Part shown: positions 13,699 to 21,853 of the stretch, in pieces
How the letters are laid out: each line of letters opens with the position of its first letter
Position numbering within the stretch: the stretch's first letter is position 1
Virus record (IMG/VR): IMGVR_UViG_3300045977_000290
Coordinates: 1 to 25,008 of that record
Strand: one strand, 5' to 3'
Source: a virus
DNA length: 25,008 bases
Program-made: the position numbers and the translations under genes
The notes under the pieces: generated by a model
The model's input: only the letters and a program-made list of their open reading frames with translations
Told to the model about the DNA's origin: nothing
Database searches by the model: none

Positions 13699-15661
13699 GT
13701 GGATCAAGATATTGAACAAGAAGCCGGGCAACACGGAGGTGCTGTTGTATGACGCCATTGGCAAAGACCCGTGGGACGAATCGGGGACCACTTACAAGGA
13801 CTTCCGCCGGATGTGGAATGAGATTCCCAATGACAACACCATTTCGCTGCGCATCAATTCTCTCGGAGGAAGCATTTGGGATGGGCTCCCCATTTACAAC
13901 CTGGTGGCCGCTTCACGGGATCGAGTTACCACCTATGTGGAAGGTGTGGCCGCTTCCATCGCCTCAGTGATCGCGATGGCCGGCAAGCGAGTCGTGATGC
14001 CGCGCCAGGCCGAGATTTTCATTCATGAACCGTGGACCTGGGCCAGTGGCGATGCCGAGGTGCTGCGCAATCAGGCGGATCGGCTGAATTTCCTAGGCGA
14101 GGAGATCGCCGGAATCTACGCCAAGCGGACAGGAAAGAGCGTCAAGGAGATGCGCGATTTAATGAAGTCCGGAGGCGTAGGGACTTCGTTTTTCGGCACT
14201 GAGGCCAGGCATATGGGCCTGGTGGACGAGATCACCGACGAAGCGCCCGCGCAGAACAGCTTTGATTTGTCGAGGTTCCGGCGTGCGCCGGGCATCCCGA
14301 CGGGAGGCGTGTTGCCTCCGCCAGTGCAGAGTAAAGAAAGCAAACCCATGAATGCAGCGACCCCTGCGGCGGAGGTTCCGACCACGCCGACAACGCCAAC
14401 CCCACCGACCACGCCAACGGCCAGCTCCAACCCCAACCCGCCGATTGATTTCGCGCTCGAGCTCGCGCGCGTCAAGGCGGCGCTCGATCAGGAAAAGAGC
14501 GCCCGCCAGGCCGCCGAGGAACGCGAGGTGCGCACCGAGCTGCGCTCAATCGCCGCCGAGCGCGATGGCATCGAGCCGGACAAATGGGTCAAGCGCGTGC
14601 TCGCGGATCGTTCCGTCCTCGAGGACCTGCGCGGAATGCCGGCCCGCGGTCGGGCGCCGGTGGCCGGCAGCGTCTCCAATCTCGGGAATGCGCTGCTGGA
14701 GCAATACCGTGGCATGAAGCCTGGTGCTGAGCGCAACGCGTTCCGCATCGAGCATCACACGGCCTTGATGCGCGAGATGAGCCTGGCCGCCCCGCGCGGT
14801 GACAACACGTTTGCCACCAGTCTGGTGCCGGACTACCTGAGCGATGGCCTGATTATGGTCCTCAAGGCCAAGCTGGCGCCGCTGAATGCCTTCTCGACGG
14901 CTTTCTCGGGCGACCGGATGCGCCCGCGGGCGACCGTGGTTGTGCCAAAGTCAACGGTCGGTCCGACGGTGCTGGTGAACGCGACCAACTTCCAGAGCGG
15001 CGACAGCACGCTGGTCGGCGTCTCGGTGGCGGTGGACCAGTACACGGCCCCCTTCCACTGCACCAACGATCAACTTCAGAAAGGCTTCAAGGTGGCTCAG
15101 CTCTCCGCGCATGCGGCGGCCAATCTCGCCGAGAAGATCTGCGATGCCTGGACGGCCAAGTTGGTCGTGGGCACCACGGGTGAGAATGGTTTCGGAGCCG
15201 GGCTGGCCATCGGGGCGGCCACCGATTTCGCCACCGATGACCTGCCGCTGATCTACGGCGCGACGACGAACTTCAACCAGCGGAATTTGATCCTGAGCCT
15301 GGCCTATCTCGCCAAGCTGATTCCGATGACGCAGGACAATTTCCGCGTCGGGCAAACCGGCGCGTTCGGCTTTGACCTCATCGCCGAGCAGAACAAGTGG
15401 ACTGGCGCGCTGACCAACACGGTCGGCTTCGTCTGCGATCCCTCGGCCTTCGCGGCGGTCTCCGGCCTGCCGATCCAGGTTTCCAACCGGGCGTTTGACT
15501 ACATCCAGACGACCGAACTCTCCAACGGCATGACGGTTGAGACCTACGGCTGGTTCGATACGGCGACCCGCACGAACTGGGCGTCCCACGATGTCATGTT
15601 CGGTGTCGCGGTCGGCAACGGTGGCGCGAACGGCGCGGGCAAGATTCTGATCTCGGCCTGA
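13691..15661 (+). CDS. Fused ClpP-like prohead protease, scaffold and major capsid protein
   Basis: ATG 13691 overlaps the portal end; an upstream in-frame start lies inside the portal gene. The 656-aa product has three parts. Residues 1-190 are an S14/ClpP-type protease, with the serine in GVAASIAS (Ser89), the histidine in FIHEPW (His112) and the acid likely in GLVDEI (Asp179). Residues about 215-345 are a Pro/Thr-rich linker and charged coiled coil, typical of a scaffold or delta domain. Residues about 355-656 are the capsid, with AAPRGDNTFATSLVPDYL, KAKLAPLNAFSTAF and a DNFRVGQTGAFGFDLIAEQ segment. One polypeptide would therefore self-assemble and self-process. An internal ATG at 14348 (residue 220) could yield scaffold-capsid alone, with only a weak upstream AAAG. 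Confidence 0.85.
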   Translation: MPEWIKILNKKPGNTEVLLYDAIGKDPWDESGTTYKDFRRMWNEIPNDNTISLRINSLGGSIWDGLPIYNLVAASRDRVTTYVEGVAASIASVIAMAGKRVVMPRQAEIFIHEPWTWASGDAEVLRNQADRLNFLGEEIAGIYAKRTGKSVKEMRDLMKSGGVGTSFFGTEARHMGLVDEITDEAPAQNSFDLSRFRRAPGIPTGGVLPPPVQSKESKPMNAATPAAEVPTTPTTPTPPTTPTASSNPNPPIDFALELARVKAALDQEKSARQAAEEREVRTELRSIAAERDGIEPDKWVKRVLADRSVLEDLRGMPARGRAPVAGSVSNLGNALLEQYRGMKPGAERNAFRIEHHTALMREMSLAAPRGDNTFATSLVPDYLSDGLIMVLKAKLAPLNAFSTAFSGDRMRPRATVVVPKSTVGPTVLVNATNFQSGDSTLVGVSVAVDQYTAPFHCTNDQLQKGFKVAQLSAHAAANLAEKICDAWTAKLVVGTTGENGFGAGLAIGAATDFATDDLPLIYGATTNFNQRNLILSLAYLAKLIPMTQDNFRVGQTGAFGFDLIAEQNKWTGALTNTVGFVCDPSAFAAVSGLPIQVSNRAFDYIQTTELSNGMTVETYGWFDTATRTNWASHDVMFGVAVGNGGANGAGKILISA

Positions 15662-15711
15662 GCTGCAAGTCTCCCGGACTTCACACTCGGAGGACCTCAC
15701 TCGAAGGACCT

Positions 15712-15975
15712 ATGCGAAAAGCAGCCATTCTTACGATCCACGCCGACGGCTCGACCGAGCTGACTCAGGGCCTCTGCTTGTATTCGGAGGCCCTGGCCAG
15801 GTTCCGGGAATTGGTCTCGGTTCAGCCCCTGCCGCATCCGGAGATCATGCTGGTCGAGAAGGTCAAGAGCGCGAAGAACAAGGCCATGCCGGTGATGCCT
15901 CCGGTGAGGGAGACAACCGAGTCAACATCCGTTGACTCGGACCAGCACCCAAAGACCCAGAAACGAAAACCCTGA
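15712..15975 (+). CDS. Small phage protein, unknown
   Basis: ATG 15712 follows a good ribosome site (GAAGGA, about 7 bases upstream) in the 50-base gap after the capsid gene, giving 87 aa. Residues 1-35 form a small folded part (AAILTIHADGSTELTQGLCL and YSEALARFRELV); the rest is Lys/Thr/Ser-rich and probably disordered. It begins the run of small structural-region genes. A head accessory role is possible but not shown by the sequence. Confidence 0.55.
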   Translation: MRKAAILTIHADGSTELTQGLCLYSEALARFRELVSVQPLPHPEIMLVEKVKSAKNKAMPVMPPVRETTESTSVDSDQHPKTQKRKP

Positions 15976-15982
15976 AATCACT

Positions 15983-16699
15983 ATGGCCAACGAACTCGTT
16001 GAAGTTTCCCCTGGTGTCTTTGTGAAAGACCCCATCCTGCCGGCGCCTGACGATGGCAAGCTGTATGCCCGCCGAGGCAACGAATGGGTAGCCGTTCCTG
16101 ATCCAGGGATTGGTGAGGCTCCACCCGACGGCGCACCCTACATCCGACAGCAGGGTCTCTGGGTCAAGCTCGCCCCGGCGATCCCCGAGGCTCCTGCGGG
16201 TTTGCACGGCCGCTCAGCGGGCGAGTGGCAGAAAGTTGACCAGCAATTCCTCAAGGAAGCCCCGATGGATGGCAGGCCCTATCTGCGCAGCGGTGCGGCC
16301 TGGGTGGCCGCACCGGCAGATGCGCCTGCTGACGGGCAGGCGTATGCGCGTCAGGCAGGAGCCTGGGTGCCTGCCGCCCCATCTTCATCGGTACTCACTC
16401 AGGTTATCTCCAAGCCATCGGACACCATCCGCTCCGATGCCGATGTTCTCTGCCTGACTGCAGTCGGGAATGTTACCCTATTTGATCCGGTGGCTCTGGC
16501 CATTGCTCCCGGCAAGCGCGCCGGCCAGTCGTTGCTGCTGTTGTTTGACCCGACAGCGCCGAGCGATGCGTCCATCACGATCCAGGGAGTGAGTGAGTAC
16601 GCGCACGCCGGGGTACGGCTACGCGACGGCACGGTGACCCTCAAGCCGTGGGATTCACTTCGATTGTGCTGGCTCTCTGACGCCTGGGTCCAGGTATGA
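15983..16699 (+). CDS. Repeat-containing structural (decoration or fibre) protein
   Basis: ATG 15983 starts a 238-aa product; the longer frame back to 15932 overlaps the preceding gene and is less likely. Residues 21-130 hold five imperfect copies of a unit with consensus AP.DG..Y.R....WV: APDDGKLYARRGNEWVAV (21-38), APPDGAPYIRQQGLWVKL, a degenerate APAGLHGRSAGEWQKV, APMDGRPYLRSGAAWVAA and APADGQAYARQAGAWVPA. This unit is common in phage tail-fibre and tip proteins. Residues about 138-238 form a beta-rich domain (DSLRLCWLSDAWVQV at the end). The same unit appears once in the protein at 17230. Attachment or host-contact function is inferred. Confidence 0.7.
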   Translation: MANELVEVSPGVFVKDPILPAPDDGKLYARRGNEWVAVPDPGIGEAPPDGAPYIRQQGLWVKLAPAIPEAPAGLHGRSAGEWQKVDQQFLKEAPMDGRPYLRSGAAWVAAPADAPADGQAYARQAGAWVPAAPSSSVLTQVISKPSDTIRSDADVLCLTAVGNVTLFDPVALAIAPGKRAGQSLLLLFDPTAPSDASITIQGVSEYAHAGVRLRDGTVTLKPWDSLRLCWLSDAWVQV

Positions 16700-17226
16700 C
16701 CTCTGCTGCTCTCCGCGCGATGGTGGACATCCCGCGCGCGAATCTGCTCCTGCGCGAGTTGGCTCCGGGATTCGCAACACTGGGAAACCGAAGTGACGCG
16801 CCGGTAGTCGTCAGTGCCAGCACGGCCCTGGCCGACCACATGGTGCAGGCCAACGCGCTGGCTGATGATGTGTTCACCTTGGAGGCTGCCGGGCCGATTG
16901 AAAAAAACTCGCTGGTGCAGCTTTCCCTGCTCGGGAGAGTGGAAACTTATGTGGAGGGTGGGACAGCCATCGGTCGCGCGGTCACGAGTGCACAGGCAAT
17001 CGGAGACACGTTGCTTGTGAGTGTGCAATGGGGAGCATTGGCCGGCGGTGGTGGCGCGACAAACCCGGAGGATGTCTTCCTGATCCCCGGAACAACCGCG
17101 CCGGAAGGCAACGTCATCGGGGTGGCCAGGGGCCAAGTGTACACCCAATTAGCCCCATCGGGCACGTATAAGCAGCGGGACTGGACCTTCAACGGCACGC
17201 CGGGGACAAATGTCGGTTGGATTTGA
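16696..17226 (+). CDS. Phage structural-region protein, unknown
   Basis: ATG 16696 overlaps the upstream stop (ATGA); the product is 176 aa. The middle (about residues 40-118) reads as a beta-rich domain with FTLEAAGPIEKNSLVQLSLL. After a Gly-rich linker (ALAGGGGATNP), the C-terminus has EGNVIGVARGQVYTQLAPSG and ends TWFN-like then GTPGTNVGWI, resembling the short 'GS.Y....W.K..GTGN.GW' module in many phage fibre and tip proteins. It probably works with the repeat protein encoded upstream. Exact role unknown. Confidence 0.6.
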   Translation: MTSAALRAMVDIPRANLLLRELAPGFATLGNRSDAPVVVSASTALADHMVQANALADDVFTLEAAGPIEKNSLVQLSLLGRVETYVEGGTAIGRAVTSAQAIGDTLLVSVQWGALAGGGGATNPEDVFLIPGTTAPEGNVIGVARGQVYTQLAPSGTYKQRDWTFNGTPGTNVGWI

Positions 17227-17229
17227 CGC

Positions 17230-18636
17230 ATGAAAACCCTTCCATTCCTCACCCTGGGTCTCGTCAGTCTCAAGCTGCTCGCCCAAGCGCCGGACATTGG
17301 CACCTATCCGGCAACGGCCTGGGCCAGCACCAACCTGCTCATCAATCGCGCCCTCGAAGCCGGGCAGGTTGGCCAGGTCATCGGTTTCACCGGGCCGGGC
17401 CAGGTCGGGGTGACCACGGGCGGCGGCGGCGGCGGGGCACCAAACGCTGTGCTCTGGTATGCGGACAAGACCATGTTGCCGAGCGGCGCGGCGTACGGAA
17501 CGGTGGCCATCGTGACTGATCGTCAGGCCGTTCCGGTCGCCTACCAGTTCTCTCCTCAGTTGATGGGGGTGACCATCACTAACCTGACAATATACGATGT
17601 GACCCTGTGGGCGGCAGAACAGACTCAGCCGCCGATGGCAGCATTCGTCACGCCTAGGGAGGTCGAGAATGAATTGTACTATTATACTCTTGGCGTTGGA
17701 ACTGCGAACGTCAGACACATTGCCTACGTCGGCGATCTGAGCCTGGCCGGCGCCACCTATCGCATCGAGTCATTACAGTATACAGCCACCGCCCCGGTCT
17801 CCCTCTACGCCGAGGCGTTGTTCACTTCGGTTACCTATTTGACGGACACGAACGTCGTTGAAAACACGACCAGTGCGTATGAAGCATTTGAAGGTGTAGC
17901 CAAGGGCAACAAATGTCTTGGGTATGGACACTACGGACGCGGGGCTAATCTGTATATGTCTGGGTTCAGCTATACGCTGTTGAGCAATCCCGCGTTGGTT
18001 GGTGCGGTGGTCCGTGAAACGGGGATATGGATTCCGACCACCTTCACCGATGCACCCTCGGACGGCCAAACCTACGCCCGCCAGAACAACACATGGCTGC
18101 CGATCACGGTTCCGACTGGCGGCGGTGGACTCACCAGCACCGAGGTCTTCATTGACGCGAACGAAGACACGTTCCCGATTACGCACGATTACGTGTACTT
18201 CACCTATCCGCCGGGCAGTTGGTCCTTGGTGGGACCGAACGTCCTCGCGGATGGAGTGGATGGGCAAGTCATCACGCTTCTCAACGAGAACAACGCCAAC
18301 GATCCTTATTCGGTAGGCATATCGGACGACGTCAACGGGACCGATGGGATTGGCTCGAACATTGACACGGGGGCGTCCGCGCTGACCATGCAAGGCAGGA
18401 AGTTCTACACCTTCACCTTCTCAGCGGCCTCGAGCCTGTGGGTGAATAGCGGTGTCGGTCTGCTGACGCTGCCCGCCCCCTGGCCAGCTCCCGATGCCAA
18501 CGGCGTCCAACTCCTGCCCCGGCACATCAAAGACCAACTTTTGATCGAGCTGGTGCCGTGGCTGCTCAGCGAATCGAGCCGCATCTTCACGAACGGAATA
18601 CCGGGCACGGCAACCAACCCCATCGTCGTTCCATGA
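17230..18636 (+). CDS. Exported fibre-like protein with signal peptide
   Basis: ATG 17230 gives 468 aa beginning with a signal-peptide-like MKTLPFLTLGLVSLKLLAQA (cleavage likely after LLAQA), unusual for a virion protein. A Gly run (about residues 65-70) follows a QVIGFTGPGQVGVTTGG segment. Near residue 274 lies one DAPSDGQTYARQNNTWLPI unit like those in the protein at 15983. The middle part (about 17580-17990) looks more AT-rich than its surroundings, hinting at separate origin. The C-terminal domain is beta-rich and ends in a helix. It starts the exported-protein cassette and overlaps the next gene by ATGA. Function unknown; surface or receptor contact is inferred. Confidence 0.65.
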   Translation: MKTLPFLTLGLVSLKLLAQAPDIGTYPATAWASTNLLINRALEAGQVGQVIGFTGPGQVGVTTGGGGGGAPNAVLWYADKTMLPSGAAYGTVAIVTDRQAVPVAYQFSPQLMGVTITNLTIYDVTLWAAEQTQPPMAAFVTPREVENELYYYTLGVGTANVRHIAYVGDLSLAGATYRIESLQYTATAPVSLYAEALFTSVTYLTDTNVVENTTSAYEAFEGVAKGNKCLGYGHYGRGANLYMSGFSYTLLSNPALVGAVVRETGIWIPTTFTDAPSDGQTYARQNNTWLPITVPTGGGGLTSTEVFIDANEDTFPITHDYVYFTYPPGSWSLVGPNVLADGVDGQVITLLNENNANDPYSVGISDDVNGTDGIGSNIDTGASALTMQGRKFYTFTFSAASSLWVNSGVGLLTLPAPWPAPDANGVQLLPRHIKDQLLIELVPWLLSESSRIFTNGIPGTATNPIVVP

Positions 18637-19130
18637 TCCACCGCATTCTCCTCATCGCCCTGCTTGGGCTGATCGCCCAGGCTCAAGTCCTCCTCGAGCC
18701 CGACTCCGCTGCGCTGTTCCCCGAGCCGCCCGCCAGCCTGGCGGAGGACTTCGGCAGCGTGGGCTGGGGCCCGGGCAAGTCGGTCAACTGGCTCAGCTAC
18801 AGCGCGCCAGCAGGCACCCCGGCCCACCTGGTGCTGGATGCGGACGGTTCGGTGATCGAGCCGATGGATGACTTCACCAGCTCAGGGCTCGCCGAATACT
18901 GGCAGGAGACGGATGCGACCGGGCCAGCCTGGCCCGAGGATGTCTGGCTGCGCGTGGTCATCGGGCAACCGTCCTCCCCGCTGGTCCGGTCGTTCCGCTT
19001 CGGGTTCGCCTCCTCGTCCGCCAGCCCGCTGTTCATCCCCGAACCAGCGCATGCGCTCTTTGCCGCGGTCGGCCTCCTCGTCTGGATGGCTGTTCGCGGA
19101 CGCAGGCACGGAAACCCACACACATCATGA
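18633..19130 (+). CDS. Secreted protein with PEP-CTERM-like sorting signal
   Basis: ATG 18633 sits in an ATGA overlap and gives 165 aa. The N-terminus (MIHRILLIALLGLIAQAQ) is a signal peptide. The C-terminus has the three-part PEP-CTERM layout: IPEP at about residue 135, a hydrophobic helix (HALFAAVGLLVWMAV) and a basic end (RGRRHG). In bacteria this signal is recognised by exosortase, which directs proteins to the envelope or exopolymer. Such signals are plentiful in Verrucomicrobiota and Planctomycetes, but not expected in a phage structural operon. The mature part is short and acidic, with no family recognised. A plain C-terminal membrane anchor is the alternative. Confidence 0.65.
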   Translation: MIHRILLIALLGLIAQAQVLLEPDSAALFPEPPASLAEDFGSVGWGPGKSVNWLSYSAPAGTPAHLVLDADGSVIEPMDDFTSSGLAEYWQETDATGPAWPEDVWLRVVIGQPSSPLVRSFRFGFASSSASPLFIPEPAHALFAAVGLLVWMAVRGRRHGNPHTS

Positions 19131-19771
19131 AGAACCCCATCACATTCCTGGCTCAGTTGCGGACGACCTTAACCGCCATCCTGGCGATCTGCTGCACGTC
19201 GGCGGCCTTGAGCCAGGTCTATTCCGTCAACACCGTTGGGTACGTCGTCCGGGAGTTACAGGAGGGCTTCAACCTGATGAACAACCCGATGGACTATCAG
19301 GGTAACATGGCCAAGGAAATCTACCCGGATATGCCCGACGGCACCCAGCTCGTCATCTACTCGGCGGCCACCGGCTACAGCATCATCACGTTCGATGGCG
19401 GCGAATGGCTCCCCAACGGAGACGCGCAGCTTCCTCCCGGGCGCGGGCATTGGGTCCGTGTGCCCCGGCGTATCTTCCATACCTATGTAGGGGTCGTGCG
19501 CCAGGGCGATTTGAGCACGCCGCTGGTCAAGGGCCTCAACCTGGTGGGCTCGCAGGTGCCGCAGGAGGGTCTGTTGTCTGCCGACCTCTGGTATCTCCCA
19601 TCAGAAGGCGACCAGTGCTTGCAGTACCGCCCCGACCGCGGTTACACCACGTTCACCTATGACGGCGGCGAGTGGTTGGGAGCCCAGCCATATCTGGCCG
19701 TGGCGGAGGGCATCTGGGTACGGCGAGGCGAGGCGGGATTCTGGCAGCGGAGCTTCAGTGTCAACCCGTGA
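19127..19771 (+). CDS. Secreted two-repeat protein of verrucomicrobial type
   Basis: ATG 19127 overlaps the upstream stop and gives 214 aa. A signal peptide (about residues 1-30, cleavage after TSAALS) precedes QVYSVNTVGYVVRELQEGFN. Two internal repeats follow: LMNNPMDY, then PDGTQLVIYSAATGYSIITF and GGEWLPNG; later LVGSQVPQEG, then SEGDQCLQYRPDRGYTTFTY and GGEWLGAQ. It ends SFSVNP. The opening, the 'GSQVPQ' element and the ending match a secreted family abundant in Verrucomicrobiota genomes, as I recall it. The function of that family is unknown. Its presence inside a tail operon suggests host-gene capture (a moron) or host-surface mimicry. Confidence 0.7.
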   Translation: MKNPITFLAQLRTTLTAILAICCTSAALSQVYSVNTVGYVVRELQEGFNLMNNPMDYQGNMAKEIYPDMPDGTQLVIYSAATGYSIITFDGGEWLPNGDAQLPPGRGHWVRVPRRIFHTYVGVVRQGDLSTPLVKGLNLVGSQVPQEGLLSADLWYLPSEGDQCLQYRPDRGYTTFTYDGGEWLGAQPYLAVAEGIWVRRGEAGFWQRSFSVNP

Positions 19772-19944
19772 GACGGCTATTCCCAACCTGCTGGCAGGAC
19801 TGGTTCATCGTCACTGTCGTCGGATCGGCCGTCTTCATGATGATGGCCGGCTGCGCCGTGAAAGCGACGCACCAGTACGAGCTGGACTGGTTCAGCCCGC
19901 ATCATACGGATTCACCCGAGGCAACGGACGGGTCCAAGCACTAA
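19768..19944 (+). CDS. Small putative lipoprotein
   Basis: GTG 19768 overlaps the preceding stop (GTGA), giving 58 aa. A hydrophobic helix (WFIVTVVGSAVFMMMAGC, about residues 12-29) ends in MAGC, an acceptable lipobox with Cys29, followed by a short polar tail ending DSPEATDGSKH. Small phage lipoproteins include outer spanins and superinfection-exclusion proteins, but the mature tail here is too short for a typical spanin with proline-rich region. It is the fourth consecutive gene with an export signal. Confidence 0.5.
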   Translation: MRRLFPTCWQDWFIVTVVGSAVFMMMAGCAVKATHQYELDWFSPHHTDSPEATDGSKH

Positions 19945-19948
19945 TACT

Positions 19949-21853
19949 ATGCCTAGCGCGATCACGGAAACACTGTTGACCTCCGAGGGCCAGCCCTACA
20001 ATGGCGGGATTCGGTTCACCCCAAACCGTCCGGTTCGCGTGGTGGAGTCGGATATGGTCAGCGCCGAGCCCATCCTCAAGACCATTACGGACGGTGAGCT
20101 GAGCATCACGTTGGTCGAGGGTGACTACGTGGTGCACATGAATGAGACACTGGACTTCACGATTCGCGTGCCGAGCGGAAGTGGGGCGTATCAGCTCTAT
20201 GAGCTATTGGTGGATGATGGCTCCATGACTCCATCGGGCGGCTACCTGCTGACGACCAGTCCGCAGGACATGGCCGACGATGCGGCCGCGGTCGCGCGGT
20301 TGAACATCCTCTCGGCTGGTCTGGCGGACACGATTGGAACCCCGATTGTGCCATTGGTCATCGCCAACCGACCACTGACGGCGGACGCCCTTGGCACTGG
20401 GACGCCGGTCAACTTCACTGGGGCCAGCGGGGATACGGTCACGTACCTCAACCTCGGGAACCGTTACCTGGCCTTGAATGGCGCCAAGGCCGAGTCGGTG
20501 AAGCTTTGGCTTCCGGCGACGCTGCCCGCAACCTGCGGGCTGTACGTCGAGGCATGGCGGAAGTCCGACCTCTGGCGGCGGGTGTGGACCAGCGTGAACA
20601 AGCGCTCGACGGTCACGCCAGCGGACGGGCAGGTCACCATCTCCCTGACCACCGATCTTACGACTGTCCAGAGCGGGGATTACTTCGCCGTCCGCCTGGT
20701 GTATGCGCCGGGCGATTATGCCGCTGGGATCGGCGACAAGAGCACGCCGCCTGACGCGGCAGCGAACAACGACGGCATGAGCTACGCCGTGCTCTACGGC
20801 GACCTGCAAGGGAGCGCGGATTGGGACGCGGCTACCAAGGTGGCCGGGCGAAGCATCTGCCTCCAAGTCATGCTGCGGCGCTGCCCAGTCCTGATGGTGA
20901 TGGGCAGCGACCAGTTGCTTGCCCACCCGGCGAGCGATTCCCTCTACCTTCCGACGATGGTCTTCGACCGACGGAAGGACATCGGATGGAACATGGAGAC
21001 GTTCCTGGGCTCGACGGTGCGCAACGGAGCGCAGCGCGGCCTGCTCCTGGCGGACCAGTTGACGCTCTGGACCGGTGATTACGCCTTGATGTACCCACGG
21101 TGCGTGGCGCTGTCCGTCAGTGCGCTCAACGACATCAAGGCGGGAACGACAAAGGCCGCATGGCTGGCCAGCCTGGGAACGTTGCTCGACGCCATCACGG
21201 TGAGCAACGAAGGCGCGGCGCTGGTGTTGGCTGAGCTTCCATTCCACGACCCCGGCGCGGCGAATGACGCGGCGGCGAATCTGCTGAACTCGACCAGCGA
21301 TGAATGGATGCGGGATGCCAAGGCGCTCGTCCATACCTACGCGGCGGACGTGGCTCTCTGGGTTGACCTGACGGAAGCGTTCGGCTCGCTGCGTGTGGGC
21401 GGGGCAACTGGCAACCTGTGGAACCTGAAAGCGGAGTTCGACTCGGGGGACGGATTGCACCTGACCCGTCATGGCATCCTGCGGCTGGCGACGCAGGTCG
21501 GGAACGCGTTCAAACGCTTTTACAACCGCGTGCAATCGGAGTACCCGCAACGGTTCTCGGTGCGACCCGTGTCGGGTGGAGCGATTGGAGACGCGGACAC
21601 CGTTTTGACGTATAGCGGCTATCCCGAAACGCTGTACACGTCGAATGCGACGCTAAGCGCCAACCGCGCCGTTACGCTGCCAACGCCTATGCCGTCCTGG
21701 GGCTTCGGCTCGGAGCTGCACTTCGTGCGGACTGGAGGGGGGGCCTTCACGTACGACATCGGCGGGCTGACCACATTGGGCCAGAACCAATGGTGCCGGG
21801 TGAGTTGGGGGCTTAACTTGTGGCAGCTCATTGCCAAGGGATCATTGACCTGA
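19949..21853 (+). CDS. Tail-fibre/receptor-binding protein with SGNH-hydrolase-like domain
   Basis: ATG 19949 starts a 634-aa product. Residues 1-75 (LLTSEGQPYNGGIRFTPN, then LVEGDYVVHMNETLDFTIRV) look like the small beta domain that opens many phage fibre proteins. A galactose-binding-like beta region spans about 130-290. The part from about 315 resembles an SGNH esterase: VLMVMGSDQLL at the block I position, LAELPFHDPGAANDAA near 430 and DGLHLTRHG (Asp501, His504) as block V. Block I reads GSD in place of GDS, so catalysis is uncertain. Residues about 530-634 form a C-terminal beta domain. It probably binds, and perhaps deacetylates, host surface glycans. Confidence 0.65.
   Translation: MPSAITETLLTSEGQPYNGGIRFTPNRPVRVVESDMVSAEPILKTITDGELSITLVEGDYVVHMNETLDFTIRVPSGSGAYQLYELLVDDGSMTPSGGYLLTTSPQDMADDAAAVARLNILSAGLADTIGTPIVPLVIANRPLTADALGTGTPVNFTGASGDTVTYLNLGNRYLALNGAKAESVKLWLPATLPATCGLYVEAWRKSDLWRRVWTSVNKRSTVTPADGQVTISLTTDLTTVQSGDYFAVRLVYAPGDYAAGIGDKSTPPDAAANNDGMSYAVLYGDLQGSADWDAATKVAGRSICLQVMLRRCPVLMVMGSDQLLAHPASDSLYLPTMVFDRRKDIGWNMETFLGSTVRNGAQRGLLLADQLTLWTGDYALMYPRCVALSVSALNDIKAGTTKAAWLASLGTLLDAITVSNEGAALVLAELPFHDPGAANDAAANLLNSTSDEWMRDAKALVHTYAADVALWVDLTEAFGSLRVGGATGNLWNLKAEFDSGDGLHLTRHGILRLATQVGNAFKRFYNRVQSEYPQRFSVRPVSGGAIGDADTVLTYSGYPETLYTSNATLSANRAVTLPTPMPSWGFGSELHFVRTGGGAFTYDIGGLTTLGQNQWCRVSWGLNLWQLIAKGSLT

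Noticed and set aside
17410-17440. G-rich quadruplex-like or repeat element
   Set aside because: The GGC repeats encode a Gly linker in frame within the gene at 17230.
20204-21550. 448-codon frame on the - strand
   Set aside because: It is antisense to the fibre gene and Arg/His/Val-rich, a usual shadow in GC-rich DNA.
19949-21853. Diversity-generating retroelement target in the fibre gene
   Set aside because: There is no reverse transcriptase and no near-identical template repeat in the window.
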